NCBI GenBank assembly: GCA_958298945.1
Contig: OY282609.1
Span: 40,438,954 to 40,502,953, forward strand
Reading direction: 5' to 3'
From: Atherix ibis
Lineage: Eukaryota; Arthropoda; Insecta; Diptera; Athericidae
Length of the DNA stretch: 64,000 nt
In this document: positions 1 through 13,018 of the stretch, one piece after another
Layout of the letters: the number at the start of each line of letters is the position of its first letter
Numbering within the stretch: position 1 is the stretch's first letter
Notes under the pieces: generated by a model
Databases searched by the model: none
What the model saw: the letters and a program-made list of their open reading frames with translations, nothing else
Told to the model about the DNA's origin: nothing
Translations under genes and position numbers: made by a program

Positions 1-738
1 TCAGTAGAAATCTTCAGTAGAAATTTTCAATATAAATTTTTAGTAGGGATTTATTAGTAGAAATTTTAGTGCGAATTATCAGTAGAAATGTTCAGCATAA
101 ATTTTTAGTTGAAATTTTCAGTAGAAATTTTCAGTAGAAATTTTTAGTAGAAATTTTTAGTTGAAATTTTCAGTAGAAATTTGTAGTAGACATTTTCAGT
201 AGAAATTTTCAGTAGTAATTTTCAGTAAAAATGTTCAGTAGAAATTTTCAGTAGAAATTTTCAGTAAATATTTTCAGTAGAAATTTTCAGTAGAAATTTT
301 CAGTAGAAATTTTCAGTAGAAATTATCAGTAGAAATTTTCAATATAAATTTTCAGTAGGAATTTTCAGTAGAAATTTTAGTGAAAATTATCAGTAGAAAT
401 ATTCAGCATAAATTTTTAGTTGAAATTTTCAGTAGAAATTTTCAGTAGAAATTTTTAGTAGAAATTTTCAGCAGAAATTTTCAGTAGAAATTTTCAGCAG
501 AAATTTTCAGTAGAAATGTTCTGTAAAAATTTTCAGTAGAAATAGTTAGTAGAAATTTTCAGTACAAATTTTCAGAGAAATGTTCAGTAGTAATTTTCAG
601 AGAAATTTTCAGTAGAAATTTTCAGTAGGAATTTTCAACAGAAATTTCAGTAGAAATTTCCATTAGAAATTTTCAGTAGAAATTTTCATTAGAAAATTTG
701 AGTAAAAATTTTCAGTAGAAATTTTCAGTAGAAATTTT
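1..738. repeat. Direct duplication copy 1, offset 1464
   Basis: Positions 1-738 match 1465-2202 at a constant offset of 1464. Landmarks that line up include the TAGACATTTT variant (187/1651), GTGAAAATTATC (380/1844) and GAGTAAAAATTTT (700/2164). I found one difference, C at 2 against T at 1466, and no net indel. The match ends where copy 1 has TTTTTAG (739) and copy 2 has TTTTCAG (2203). The left end lies outside the window, so the unit may be longer. Confidence 0.85.
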
Positions 739-932
739 TAGTAGAAATTTTCAGTAAAAATTTTCAGTAGAAATTTTCAGTAGAAATTTTCAGTAGAAAT
801 TTTCAGTAGTAATTTTCAGTAAAAATTTTCAGTAAAAATTGTCAGTAGAAATTTTCAGTAAATATTTTCAATATAAATTTTCAGTAGAAATTTTCAGTAG
901 AAATTTTCAGTAAAAACTTTCAATATAAATTT

Positions 933-1464
933 TCAGTAGAAATCTTCAGTAGAAATTTTCAATATAAATTTTTAGTAGGGATTTATTAGTAGAAATTTTA
1001 GTGCGAATTATCAGTAGAAATGTTCAGCATAAATTTTTAGTTGAAATTTTCAGTAGAAATTTTCAGTAGAAATTTTCAGTAGAAATTTTCAGTAGAAATT
1101 TTCAGTAAATATTTTCAGTAGAAATTTTCAGTAGAAATTTTCAGTAGAAATTTTCAGTAGAAATTATCAGTAGAAATTTTCAATATAAATTTTCAGTAGG
1201 AATTTTCAGTAGAAATTTTAGTGAAAATTATCAGTAGAAATATTCAGCATAAATTTTTAGTTGAAATTTTCAGTAGAAATTTTCAGTAGAAATTTTTAGT
1301 AGAAATTTTCAGCAGAAATTTTCAGTAGAAATTTTCAGTAGTAATTTTCAGTAAAAATTTTCAGTAGAAATTTTCAGTAGAAATTTTCAGTAAATATTTT
1401 CAATATAAATTTTCAGTAGAAATTTTCAGTAGAAATTTTCAGTAAAAACTTTCAATATAAATTT
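933..1464. repeat. Shortened mosaic copy of the 1-932 block
   Basis: This 532-bp piece lies between the two 738-bp copies and repeats parts of 1-932 in order, with jumps. The start matches at offset 932 (69/1001), the middle at 841 (380/1221 and 471/1312), the end at 532 (861/1393). The first jump removes 91 bp (7 x 13), the second 309 bp. So it is an internally deleted copy of the neighbouring unit, with the repeat register kept across both joins. Confidence 0.75.
979..990 (+). repeat. GGGATTTATTAG marker of type-I blocks (example)
   Basis: A variant monomer pair, TAGGGATTTATTAG, sitting between CAATATAAATTTT and the GTGCG core. It replaces the TAGGAATTTTCAG form. It is frequent at 1-7.3 kb and 32.9-61.6 kb, present only as TAAGGATTTATTAG at about 7478, 9486 and 13,166, and absent from 13.2 to 32.9 kb. 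Confidence 0.8.
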
Positions 1465-2202
1465 TTAGTAGAAATCTTCAGTAGAAATTTTCAATATAAA
1501 TTTTTAGTAGGGATTTATTAGTAGAAATTTTAGTGCGAATTATCAGTAGAAATGTTCAGCATAAATTTTTAGTTGAAATTTTCAGTAGAAATTTTCAGTA
1601 GAAATTTTTAGTAGAAATTTTTAGTTGAAATTTTCAGTAGAAATTTGTAGTAGACATTTTCAGTAGAAATTTTCAGTAGTAATTTTCAGTAAAAATGTTC
1701 AGTAGAAATTTTCAGTAGAAATTTTCAGTAAATATTTTCAGTAGAAATTTTCAGTAGAAATTTTCAGTAGAAATTTTCAGTAGAAATTATCAGTAGAAAT
1801 TTTCAATATAAATTTTCAGTAGGAATTTTCAGTAGAAATTTTAGTGAAAATTATCAGTAGAAATATTCAGCATAAATTTTTAGTTGAAATTTTCAGTAGA
1901 AATTTTCAGTAGAAATTTTTAGTAGAAATTTTCAGCAGAAATTTTCAGTAGAAATTTTCAGCAGAAATTTTCAGTAGAAATGTTCTGTAAAAATTTTCAG
2001 TAGAAATAGTTAGTAGAAATTTTCAGTACAAATTTTCAGAGAAATGTTCAGTAGTAATTTTCAGAGAAATTTTCAGTAGAAATTTTCAGTAGGAATTTTC
2101 AACAGAAATTTCAGTAGAAATTTCCATTAGAAATTTTCAGTAGAAATTTTCATTAGAAAATTTGAGTAAAAATTTTCAGTAGAAATTTTCAGTAGAAATT
2201 TT
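1465..2202. repeat. Direct duplication copy 2, offset 1464
   Basis: Second copy of the 1-738 block. It ends with an extra consensus monomer before the next TTTTTAG unit. It contains the GTTCTGTAAAAATTTT and CAGAGAAATGTTC variants also found near 4480-4560, 41,540-41,620 and 45,840-45,920, so parts of this unit are shared with far-away blocks in domain III. Confidence 0.85.
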
Positions 2203-5200
2203 CAGTAGAAATTTTTAGTAGAAATTTTCAGTAGAAATTTTCAGTAGAAATTTTCAATAGAAATTTTCAGTAGAAATTTTCAGTAGAAATTTTCAATATA
2301 AATTTTCAGTAGGAATTTTCAGGAGAAATTTTAGTGCGAATTATCAGTAGAAATGTTCAGCATAAATTTTTAGTTGAAATTTTCAGTAGAAATTTTCAGT
2401 AGAAATTTTTAGTATAAATTTTCAGTAGAAATTTTCAGTAGAAATTTTCAGTAGAAATTTCAGTCGAAATTTTCAGTAGAAATTTGCAGTAGAAATTTTC
2501 AGTAGAAATTATCAGTAGAAATTTTCAATATAAATTTTCAGTAGGAATTTTCAGTAGAAATTTTAGTGCGAATTATCAGTAGAAATGTTCAGCATAAATT
2601 TTTAGTTGAAATTTTCAGTAGAAATGTTCAGTAGAATATTTTGGTAGAACTTTTTAGTTGAAATTTTCAGTAGAAATTTGTAGTAGATATTTTCAGTAGT
2701 AATTTTCAGTAGAAATTTGTAGTAGAAATTTTCAGTAGGAATTTTCAATAGAAATTTCAGTAGAAATTTTCAGTAGAAATTTTCAGTAGGAATTTTCAGT
2801 AGAAATTTTAGTGCGAATTATCAGTAGAAATGTACAGCATAAATTTTTAGTTGAAATTTTCAGTAGAAACTTTCAATATAAATTTTCAGTAGGAATTTTT
2901 AGTAAAAATTTTAGTGCGAATTATTAGTAGAAATGTTCATCATAAATTTCTAGTTGAAATTTTCAGTAGAAATTTTCAGTAGAAATTTTTAGTAGAAATT
3001 TTCAGTTGAAATTTTCTGTAAAAATATTTAGAAGAAATTTTCAGTAGAAATTTTCCATAGAAATTTTTAGTAGAAATTTTCAGTAGAAATTTTCAGTAGA
3101 AATTTTCAGTAAAAATTTTCAATATAAATTTGCAGTAGAAATTTTTCAGTAGAAATTTTCAGTAAAAATTTTCAGTAGAAATTTTCAGTAGAAATCTTCA
3201 GTAGAAATTTTCAGTAGAAATTTTAAGTAGATATTTTGAGTAGATATTTTTAGTATATATTTTCAATAGAAATTTTCAGTAGAAATTTTCAGTACAAATA
3301 TTTAGTAGAAATTTTCAATATAAAATTTCAGTAGGGATTTATTAGTAGAAATTTTAGTGCGAATTATCAGTAGAAATGTTCAGTATAAATTTTTTAGTTG
3401 AAATTTTCAGTACAAATTTTCAGTAGAAATTTTTAGTAGAAATTTTTAGTTGAAATTTTCAGTAGAAATTTGTAGTAGAAATTTTCAGTAGAAATTTTCA
3501 GTAAAAACTTTCAGTAGAAATTTTCAGTAGAAATCTTCAGTAGAAATTTTCAGTAGAAATTTTAAGTAGATATTTTCAGTAGATATTTTTTCAGTAGAAA
3601 TTTTCAGTAGAAATTTTCAGTAGAAATTTTCAGTAGAAATTTTCAGTAGAAATTTTCAGTAGAAATTTTCAGTAGAAATTTTCAGTAGAAATTTTCAGTA
3701 GAAATTTTTAATATAAATTTTCAGTAGGAATTTTCAGTAGAAATTTAAGTGCGAATTATCAGTAGAAATGTACAGCATAAATTTTTAGTTGAAGTTTTCA
3801 GTAGAAATTTTTAGTAGAAGTTTTCAGTAGAAATTTTTAGTAGAAATTTTCAGTAGAAATTTTCAGTAGAAATTATCAGTAGAAATTTTCAATATAAATT
3901 TTCAGTAGGAATTTTCAGTAGAAATTTTAGTGCGACTTATCAGTAGAAATGTTCAGCATAAATTTTTAGTTGAAATTTTCAGTAGAAATCTTCAGTAGAA
4001 ATTTGTAGTAGAAATTTTCAGTAGAAATTTTCAGAAGAAATTTTCAGTAGAAATTTTCAGTAGAAATTTTCAGTAAAAATTTTCAATATAAATTTTCAGT
4101 AGGAATTTTCAGTAGAAATTTTCAATATAAATTTTCAGTAGAAATTTTCAGTAAAAATTTTAGTGCGAATTATCAGTAGAAATGTTCATCATAAATTTTT
4201 AGTTGAAATTTTCAGTAAAAATTTTCAGTAGAAATTTTTAGTAGAAATTTTCAGTAGAAATTTTCAGTAGAAATTTTCAGTAGAAATTTTTAGTAGAAAT
4301 TATCAGTAGAAATTTTCAATATAAATTTTCAGTAGGAATTTTCAGTAGAAATTTTAGTGCAAATTATCAGTAGAAATGTTCAGCATAAATTTTTAGTTGA
4401 AATTTTCAGTAGAAATTTTTATTAGAAATTTTCAGCAGAAATTTTCAGTAGAAATTTTCAGTAGAAATTTTCTGTAAAAATTTTCAGTAGAAATAATTAG
4501 TAGAAATTTTCAGTAGGAATTTTCAGATAAATGTTCAGTAGTAATTTTCAGAGAAATTTTCAGTAGAAATTTTCAGTAGGAATTTTCAATAGAAATTTAA
4601 GTAGAAATTTCCATTAGAAATTTTCAGTAGAAATTTTCATTAGAAAATTTGAGTAGAAATTTTCAGTAGAAATTTCCAGCAGATATTTTCAGTAGATCTT
4701 TCAGTAGATATTTTCAGTAGAAATTTTTAGTAGAAATCTTAAGTAGGAATTTTCAGTAGAAATTTTAAGTAGATATTTTCAGTAGATATTTTCAGTAGAT
4801 ATTTTCAGTAGATATTTTCAGTAAATATTTTCAGTAGAAATTTTCAGTAGAAATTTTCAGTAGAAATTTTCAGTAGAAATTTTCAGTAGAAATTTTCAGT
4901 AGAAATTTTCAATATAAATTTTCAATAGGAATTTTCAGTAGAAATTTTAGTGCGAATTATCAGTAGAAATGTACAGCATAAATTTTTAGTTGAAGTTTTC
5001 AGTAGAAATTTCAGTAGAAATTTTTAGTAAAAGTTTTCAGTAGACATTTTCAGTAGAAATTTTCAGTAGAAATTTTCAGTAGAAATTATCAGTAGAAATT
5101 TTTAATATAAATTTTCAGTAGGAATTTTCAGTAAAAATTTTAGTGCGAATTATCAGTAGAAATGTTCAGCATAAATTTTTAGTTGAAATTTTCAGTAGAA

Positions 5201-5441
5201 ATCTTCAGTAGAAATTTTTAGTAGAAATTTTTAGTTGAAATTTTCAGTAGAAATTTGTAGTAGAAATTTGTAGTAGAAATTTTCAGTAGAAATTTTCAGT
5301 AGAAATTTTCAGTTGAAATTTTCAGTAGAAATTTTCAGTAGAAATTATCAGTAGAAATTTTCAGTAGAAATTTTCAGTAGAAATTTTCAGTAGAAATTTT
5401 CAGTAGAAATTTTCAGTAGAAATCTTCAGTAAAAATTTTCA
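2203..5441. repeat. Irregular type-I stretch
   Basis: I saw no long adjacent duplication here. Anchor blocks recur at uneven spacing (GTG of the anchor at 2334, 2566, 2811, 2914, 3357, 3749, 3930, 4163, 4357, 4950, 5143). A run of 8 perfect consensus monomers starts at C3592. The part from about 4150 to 4800, with GTGCAAATT (4357), CCATTAG (4611) and GATCTTTCAG (4695), is a close relative of 41,180-41,870. GATATTTT monomers form a run of five at 4768-4835, the last in the AAATATTTT form. Confidence 0.8.
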
Positions 5442-6374
5442 GTAAAAATTTTAAGTAGATATTTTCAGTAGATATTTTCAGTAGATATTTTCAGTAGAAA
5501 TTTTCAGTAGAAATTTTCAGCACAAATATTCAGTAGAAATTTTCAGTAGAAATTTTCAATATAAATTTTCAGTAGGGATTTATTAGTAGAAATTTTAGTG
5601 CGAATTATCAGTAGAAATGTTCAGCAAAAATTTTTAGTTGAAATTTTCAGTAGAAATTTTCAGTAGAAATTTTTAGTAGAAATTTTGAGTTGAAATTTTC
5701 AGTAGAAATTTGTAGTAGAAATTTTCAGTAGAAATTTTCAGTAGAAATTTTCAGTAGAAATTTTTAGTAGAAATTTTCAGTAGAAATTTTTAGTAGAAAT
5801 TTTAAGTAGAAATTTTTAGTAGAAATTTTCAGTAAAAATTTTCAATATAAATTTTCAGTAGAAATTTTCAGTAGAAATTTTCAATAAAAACTTTCAGTAG
5901 AAATTTTCAGTAGAAATCTTCAGTAGAAATTTTCAGTAGAAATTTTAAGTAGATATTTTTAGTAGATATTTTCAGTAGATATTTTCATTAGAAATTTTCA
6001 GTAGAAATTTTCAGTAGAAATTTTCAGTAGAAATTTTCAGTAGAAATTTTCAGTAGAAATTTTCAGTAGAAATTTTCAGTAGAAATTTTCTATATAAATT
6101 TTCAGTAGGAATTTTCAGTAGAAATTTTGTGCGAATTATCAGTAGAAATGTACAGCATAAATTTTTAGTTGAAATTTTCAGTAGAAATTTTCAGTAGAAA
6201 TTTTTAGTAGAAATTTTCAGTAGAAATTTTCAGTAGAAATTTTCAGTAGAAATTTGTAGTAGGAATTTTCAGTAGAAATTTTAGTGCGAATTATCAGTAG
6301 AAATGTTCAGCATAAATTTTTAGTTGAAATTTTCAGTAGAAATTATTAATATAAATTTTCAGTAGGAATTTTCA
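5442..6374. repeat. 933-bp tandem duplication, copy 1
   Basis: Adjacent to its second copy at 6375-7307 with a constant offset of 933: CACAAATATT 5521/6454, the shortened anchor GAAATTTTGTGCG 6121/7054, AAATTATTAATATAAAT 6340/7273. One substitution was seen (T6257 against C7190). Both copies carry the same unusual loss of the A in TTTTAGTGCG, so that deletion came before the duplication. The joint is at AGTAAAAATTTTAAGTAG (5441 and 6374). Confidence 0.88.
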
Positions 6375-7307
6375 GTAAAAATTTTAAGTAGATATTTTCA
6401 GTAGATATTTTCAGTAGATATTTTCAGTAGAAATTTTCAGTAGAAATTTTCAGCACAAATATTCAGTAGAAATTTTCAGTAGAAATTTTCAATATAAATT
6501 TTCAGTAGGGATTTATTAGTAGAAATTTTAGTGCGAATTATCAGTAGAAATGTTCAGCAAAAATTTTTAGTTGAAATTTTCAGTAGAAATTTTCAGTAGA
6601 AATTTTTAGTAGAAATTTTGAGTTGAAATTTTCAGTAGAAATTTGTAGTAGAAATTTTCAGTAGAAATTTTCAGTAGAAATTTTCAGTAGAAATTTTTAG
6701 TAGAAATTTTCAGTAGAAATTTTTAGTAGAAATTTTAAGTAGAAATTTTTAGTAGAAATTTTCAGTAAAAATTTTCAATATAAATTTTCAGTAGAAATTT
6801 TCAGTAGAAATTTTCAATAAAAACTTTCAGTAGAAATTTTCAGTAGAAATCTTCAGTAGAAATTTTCAGTAGAAATTTTAAGTAGATATTTTTAGTAGAT
6901 ATTTTCAGTAGATATTTTCATTAGAAATTTTCAGTAGAAATTTTCAGTAGAAATTTTCAGTAGAAATTTTCAGTAGAAATTTTCAGTAGAAATTTTCAGT
7001 AGAAATTTTCAGTAGAAATTTTCTATATAAATTTTCAGTAGGAATTTTCAGTAGAAATTTTGTGCGAATTATCAGTAGAAATGTACAGCATAAATTTTTA
7101 GTTGAAATTTTCAGTAGAAATTTTCAGTAGAAATTTTTAGTAGAAATTTTCAGTAGAAATTTTCAGTAGAAATTTTCAGTAGAAATTTGCAGTAGGAATT
7201 TTCAGTAGAAATTTTAGTGCGAATTATCAGTAGAAATGTTCAGCATAAATTTTTAGTTGAAATTTTCAGTAGAAATTATTAATATAAATTTTCAGTAGGA
7301 ATTTTCA
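6375..7307. repeat. 933-bp tandem duplication, copy 2
   Basis: Second copy of 5442-6374, nearly identical. After it the array changes to an anchor followed by GTTCATCATAAA, the start of the domain II units. Confidence 0.88.
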
Positions 7308-7330
7308 GTAAAAATTTTAGTGCGAATTAT

Positions 7331-9338
7331 CAGTAGAAATGTTCATCATAAATTTTTAGTTGAAATTTTCAGTAAAAATTTTCAGTAGAAATTTTTAGTA
7401 GAAATTTTCAGTAGAAATTTTCAGTAGAAATTTTCTGTAGAAATTATCAGTAGAAATTTTCAATATAAATTTTCAGTAAGGATTTATTAGTAGAAATTTT
7501 AGTGCGAATTATCAGTAGAAATGTTCAGTAAAAATTTTAGTGCGAATTATCAGTAGAAATGTTCATCATAAATTTTTAGTTGAAATTTTCAGTAAAAATT
7601 TTCAGTAGAAATTTTTAGTAGAAATTTTCAGTTGAAATTTTCTGTAGAAATATGTAGTAGAAATTTTCAGTAGAAATTTTCCATTGAAATTTTCAGTAGA
7701 AATTTTCAGTAGAAATTTTCAGTAAAAATTTTCAATATAAATTTGCAGTAGAAATTTTCAGTAGAAATTTTCAGTAGAAATTTTCAGTAGAAATTTTCAG
7801 TAGAAATTTTCAGTAGAAATTTTCAGTAGAAATTTTCAGTAGAAATTTTCAGTAGAAATTATCAGTAGAAATTTTCAATATAAATTTTCAGTAGGAATTT
7901 TCAGTAGAAATTTTAATGCGAATTATCAGTAGAAATGTTCAACATAAATGTTCAGTAGAAATTTTCAGTAGGAATTTTCAGTAGAAATTTTCAGTGGGAA
8001 TTATCAGTAGAAATGTTCAGCATAAAATTTTAGTAGAATTTTTAGTAGAAATTTTTAGCAGAAATTTAAGTAGAAATTTTTAGTAGAAATTTTCAGTAGA
8101 AATGTTCAGTAGAAATTTTTAGTAGAAATTTTTAAGAGAAATTTTCAGGAGAATTTTTCAGTAGAAATTTTCAGTAGAAATTTTCAATATAAATTTTCAG
8201 TAGGAATTTTCGGTAGAAATTTTTAGGAGAAATTTTCAGTAGAAATTTTTAGTAGAAATTTTCAGAAGAAATTTTTAGTAGAAATTTTCAGTAGAAATTT
8301 TCAGTAGAAATTTTCGGTAGGAATTTTCGGTAGAAATTTTCTGTTGAAATTTTCAGTAGAAATTTTCAGTAGAAATTTTCAGCAGAAATTTTCAGCAAAA
8401 ATTTTCAGTAGAAATTTTCAGTAAAAATTTTCAGTAGATATTTTCAGTACAAATTTTCAGTACAAATTTTCAGTAGAAATTTTCTGTAGAAATTTTCTGT
8501 AGAAATTTTCAGTAGAAATTTTCAGCACAAATTTTCAGTAGAAATTTTCAGTACAAATTTTCAATATAAATTTTCAGTAGGAATTTTCAGTAGAAATTTT
8601 AGTGCGAATTATCTGTAGAAATGTTCAGCATAAATTTTTGGTTGAAATTTTCAGTAGAAATTTTCAGTAGAAATTTTTAGTAGAAATTTTCAGTAGAAAT
8701 TTTCAGTAGAAATTTTTAGTAGAAATTTTCAGTAGAAATTTTCAGTAGAAATTTTCAGTAGAAATTTTCAGTAGAAATTTTCAGTAGAAATTTTCAGTAG
8801 AAATTTCCAGTAGAAATTTCCAGTAGAAATTTTCAGTAGAAATTTTCAGTACCATTTGTCAGTAGCAATTTTGGGTAAAAATTTTCAGTAGAACCCTTAA
8901 GTAGACATTTTCAATAGTAATTTTCAGTAGAAATCTATAGTAAAAATTTTCAGCAGAAATTTTCAGTAGACATTTTCAGTAGAAATTTGCAGTAGAAATT
9001 TTCAGTAGAAATTTTTAGTAGAAATTTTCAGTAGAAATTTTCAGTAGAAATTTTCAGTAGAAATTTTCAGTAGAAATTTTCAGTAGAAATTTTCAGTAGA
9101 AATTTCCAGTAGAAATTTTCAGTAGAAATTTTCAGTAGAAATTTTCAGTAGAAAATTTCAGTAGAAATTTACAGTAGATATTTTCAGTAGAAATTTTCAG
9201 TAGAAATTTTCAGTAGAAATTTTCAGTAGAAATTTCAGTCGAAATTTTCAATATAAATTTTCAGTAGGAATTTTCAGTAGAAATTTTAGTGCGAATTATC
9301 AGTAGAAATGTTCAGCATAAATTTTTAGTTGAAATTTT
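7331..9338. repeat. Type-II unit A (2008 bp)
   Basis: First of three long units that begin with CAGTAGAAATGTTCATCAT (7331, 9339, 13,019). In order it holds a TAAGGATTTATTAG variant, TTTTAATGCG (7916), TTCAGTGGGAA (7994), CGGTAGGAATTTT, repeated TACAAATTTT, an anchor with ATCTGTAG (8602), the ACCATTTG marker (8851), CCCTTAAGTAGAC, and a final standard anchor (9289). Unit B repeats this order at offset 2008, rising to 2021 after about 9.0 kb, where B has one more monomer. Confidence 0.85.
8851..8876 (+). repeat. ACCATTTG/CAATTTTGGGT marker, first of ten
   Basis: A 26-bp stretch of two strongly altered monomers, starting ACCATTTG and ending CAATTTTGGGT. Starts: 8851, 10,859, 12,544, 14,539, 17,844, 18,779, 25,654, 27,465, 29,945 and 63,735 (the last as ACCAATTG). 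It is followed within about 60 bp by CCCTTAAGTAGAC in nearly all type-II copies. It is the least repeat-like sequence in the window and the diagnostic tag of type II. Function unknown. Confidence 0.88.
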
Positions 9339-12300
9339 CAGTAGAAATGTTCATCATAAATTTTTAGTTGAAATTTTCAGTAAAAATTTTCAGTAGAAAT
9401 TTTTAGTAGAAATTTTCAGTAGAAATTTTCAGTAGAAATTTTCTGTAGAAATTATCAGTAGAAATTTTCAATATAAATTTTCAGTAAGGATTTATTAGTA
9501 GAAATTTTAGTGCGAATTATCAGTAGAAATGTTCAGTAAAAATTTTAGTGCGAATTATCAGTAGAAATGTTCATCATAAATTTTTAGTTGAAATTTTCAG
9601 TAAAAATTTTCAGTAGAAATTTTTAGTAGAAATTTTCAGTTGAAATTTTCTGTAGAAATATGTAGTAGAAATTTTCAGTAGAAATTTTCCATTGAAATTT
9701 TCAGTAGAAATTTTCAGTAGAAATTTTCAGTAAAAATTTTCAATATAAATTTGCAGTAGAAATTTTCAGTAGAAATTTTCAGTAGAAATTTTCAGTAGAA
9801 ATTTTCAGTAGAAATTTTCAGTAGAAATTTTCAGTAGAAATTTTCAGTAGAAATTTTCAGTAGAAATTATCAGTAGAAATTTTCAATATAAATTTTCAGT
9901 AGGAATTTTCAGTAGAAATTTTAATGCGAATTATCAGTAGAAATGTTCAACATAAATGTTCAGTAGAAATTTTCAGTAGGAATTTTCAGTAGAAATTTTC
10001 AGTGGGAATTATCAGTAGAAATGTTCAGCATAAAATTTTAGTAGAATTTTTAGTAGAAATTTTTAGCAGAAATTTAAGTAGAAATTTTTAGTAGAAATTT
10101 TCAGTAGAAATGTTCAGTAGAAATTTTTAGTAGAAATTTTTAAGAGAAATTTTCAGGAGAATTTTTCAGTAGAAATTTTCAGTAGAAATTTTCAATATAA
10201 ATTTTCAGTAGGAATTTTCGGTAGAAATTTTTAGGAGAAATTTTCAGTAGAAATTTTTAGTAGAAATTTTCAGAAGAAATTTTTAGTAGTAATTTTCAGT
10301 AGAAATTTTCAGTAGAAATTTTCGGTAGGAATTTTCGGTAGAAATTTTCTGTTGAAATTTTCAGTAGAAATTTTCAGTAGAAATTTTCAGCAGAAATTGT
10401 CAGCAAAAATTTTCAGTAGAAATTTTCAGTAAAAATTTTCAGTAGATATTTTCAGTACAAATTTTCAGTACAAATTTTCAGTAGAAATTTTCTGTAGAAA
10501 TTTTCTGTAGAAATTTTCAGTAGAAATTTTCAGCACAAATTTTCAGTAGAAATTTTCAGTACAAATTTTCAATATAAATTTTCAGTAGGAATTTTCAGTA
10601 GAAATTTTAGTGCGAATTATCTGTAGAAATGTTCAGCATAAATTTTTGGTTGAAATTTTCAGTAGAAATTTTCAGTAGAAATTTTTAGTAGAAATTTTCA
10701 GTAGAAATTTTCAGTAGAAATTTTTAGTAGAAATTTTCAGTAGAAATTTTCAGTAGAAATTTTCAGTAGAAATTTTCAGTAGAAATTTTCAGTAGAAATT
10801 TTCAGTAGAAATTTCCAGTAGAAATTTCCAGTAGAAATTTTCAGTAGAAATTTTCAGTACCATTTGTCAGTAGCAATTTTGGGTAAAAATTTTCAGTAGA
10901 ACCCTTAAGTAGACATTTTCAATAGTAATTTTCAGTAGAAATCTATAGTAAAAATTTTCAGCAGAAATTTTCAGTAGACATTTTCAGTAGAAATTTGCAG
11001 TAGAAATTTTCAGTAGAAATTTTCAGTAGAAATTTTCAGTAGAAATTTTCAGTAGAAATTTTCAGTAGAAATTTTCAGTAGAAATTTTCAGTAGAAATTT
11101 TCAGTAGAAATTTTCAGTAGAAATTTCCAGTAGAAATTTTCAGTAGAAATTTTCAGTAGAAATTTTCAGTAGAAAATTTCAGTAGAAATTTACAGTAGAT
11201 ATTTTCAGTAGAAATTTTCAGTAGAAATTTTCAGTAGAAATTTTCAGTAGAAATTTCAGTCGAAATTTTCAATATAAATTTTCAGTAGGAATTTTCAGTA
11301 GAAATTTTAGTGCGAATTATCAGTAGAAATGTTCAGCATAAATTTTTAGTTGAAATTTTCAGTAGAAATTTTCAGTAGAAATTTTTAGTAGAAATTTTCA
11401 GTAGAAATTTTCAGTAGAAATTTTCAGTAGAAATTTTCAATAGAAATTTTCAATAGAAATTTTCAGTAGAAATTTTCAGTAGAAATTTTCAGTAGAAATT
11501 TTCAGTAGAACTCTTAAGTAGACATTTTCAGTAGTAATTTTCAGTAGAAATCTTTAGTAAAAATTTTCATCAGAAATTTTCAGTAGAAATTTTCAGTAGA
11601 GATTTTCAGTAGAAATCTTCAGTAGAAATTTTCTGTAGATATTTTCAGTAGATATTTTCAGTAGAAATTTTCAGTAGAAATTTTCAGTAGAAATTTTCAG
11701 TAGAAATTTTCAGTAGAAATTTTCAGTAGAAATTTTCAGTAGAAATTTTCAGTAGAAAATTTCAGTAGAAATTTACAGTAGAAATTTTCAGTAAAAATTT
11801 TCTGTAGTAATTTTCAGTAGAAATTTTCTGTAGAAATTTTCAGTAGAAATTTCAGTCGAAATTTTCAATATAAATTTTCAGTAGGAATTTTCAGTAGAAA
11901 TTTTAGTGCGAATTATCAGTAGAAATGTTCAGCATAAATTTTTAGTTGAAATTTTCAGTAGAAATTTTCAGTAGAAATTTTTAGTAGAAATTTTCAGTAG
12001 AAATTTTCAGTAGAAATTTTCAGTAGAAATTTTCAATAGAAATTTTCAGTAGAAATTTTCAGTAGAAATTTTCAGTAGAAATTTTCAGTAGAAATTTTCA
12101 GTAGTAATTTTCAGTAGAAATCTTTAGTAAAAATTTTCAGCAGAAATTTTCAGTAGAAATTTTCAGTAGAAATTTTCAGTAGAAATCTTCAGTAGAAATT
12201 TTCTGTAGATATTTTCAGTAGATATTTTCAGTAGATATTTTCAGTAGATATTTTCAGTAGATATTTTCAGTAGGAATTTTCAGTAGAAATTTTAGTGCGA

Positions 12301-13018
12301 ATTATCTGTAGAAATGTTCAGCATAAATTTTTGGTTGAAATTTTCAGTAGAAATTTTCAGTAGAAATTTTTAGTAGAAATTTTCAGTAGAAATTTTCAGT
12401 AGAAATTTTTAGTAGAAATTTTCAGTAGAAATTTTCAGTAGAAATTTTCAGTAGAAATTTTCAGTAGAAATTTTCAGTAGAAATTTTCAGTAGAAATTTC
12501 CAGTAGAAATTTCCAGTAGAAATTTTCAGTAGAAATTTTCAGTACCATTTGTCAGTAGCAATTTTGGGTAAAAATTTTCAGTAGAACCCTTAAGTAGACA
12601 TTTTCAATAGTAATTTTCAGTAGAAATCTATAGTAAAAATTTTCAGCAGAAATTTGCAGTAGAAATTTTCAGTAGAAATTTTCAGTAGAAATTTTCAGTA
12701 GAAATTTTCAGTAGAAATTTTCAGTAGAAATTTTCAGTAGAAATTTTCAGTAGAAATTTTCAGTAGAAATTTTCAGTAGAAATTTCCAGTAGAAATTTTC
12801 AGTAGAAATTTTCAGTAGAAATTTTCAGTAGAAAATTTCAGTAGAAATCTACAGTAGATATTTTCAGTAGAAATTTTCAGTAGAAATTTTCAGTAGAAAT
12901 TTTCAGTAGAAATTTCAGTCGAAATTTTCAATATAAATTTTCAGTAGGAATTTTCAGTAGAAATTTTAGTGCGAATTATCAGTAGAAATGTTCAGCATAA
13001 ATTTTTAGTTGAAATTTT
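9339..13018. repeat. Type-II unit B (3680 bp, internally extended)
   Basis: Starts as a copy of unit A (9339 to about 11,366), with private changes such as TAGTAGTAATTTT near 10,287 and AAATTGTCAGC near 10,397. It then adds about 0.9 kb with two CAGTAGTAATTTT blocks and one CTCTTAAGTAGAC (11,511), ending in five GATATTTT monomers (about 12,207-12,260). From about 12,265 to 13,018 it repeats part of itself again: anchor at 12,295 and ACCATTTG at 12,544, offset 1685 from 10,610 and 10,859. That partial copy lacks some monomers near 12,645. Confidence 0.8.

Larger units (their letters stand above)
1..7330. repeat. Domain I: type-I repeat block
   Basis: This part carries the type-I landmarks: GGGATTTATTAG variants (near 50, 979, 1511, 3329, 5575, 6508), groups of two to five GATATTTT monomers (for example 4768-4835), TACAGCATAAA and TTCATCATAAA versions of the anchor block, and TTTGTAGTAG monomers. 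The ACCATTTG marker of domain II is absent. The same landmark set returns at about 32.9-63.6 kb, so domains I and III look like pieces of one repeat subfamily separated by a different one. It begins before the window. Confidence 0.8.

Noticed and set aside
979..990. GGGATTTATTAG as a yeast-type replication origin core
   Set aside because: ATTTATTAGTA only partly resembles the ARS consensus; the required TTT after the purine is missing, and such AT-rich near matches are expected by chance here.
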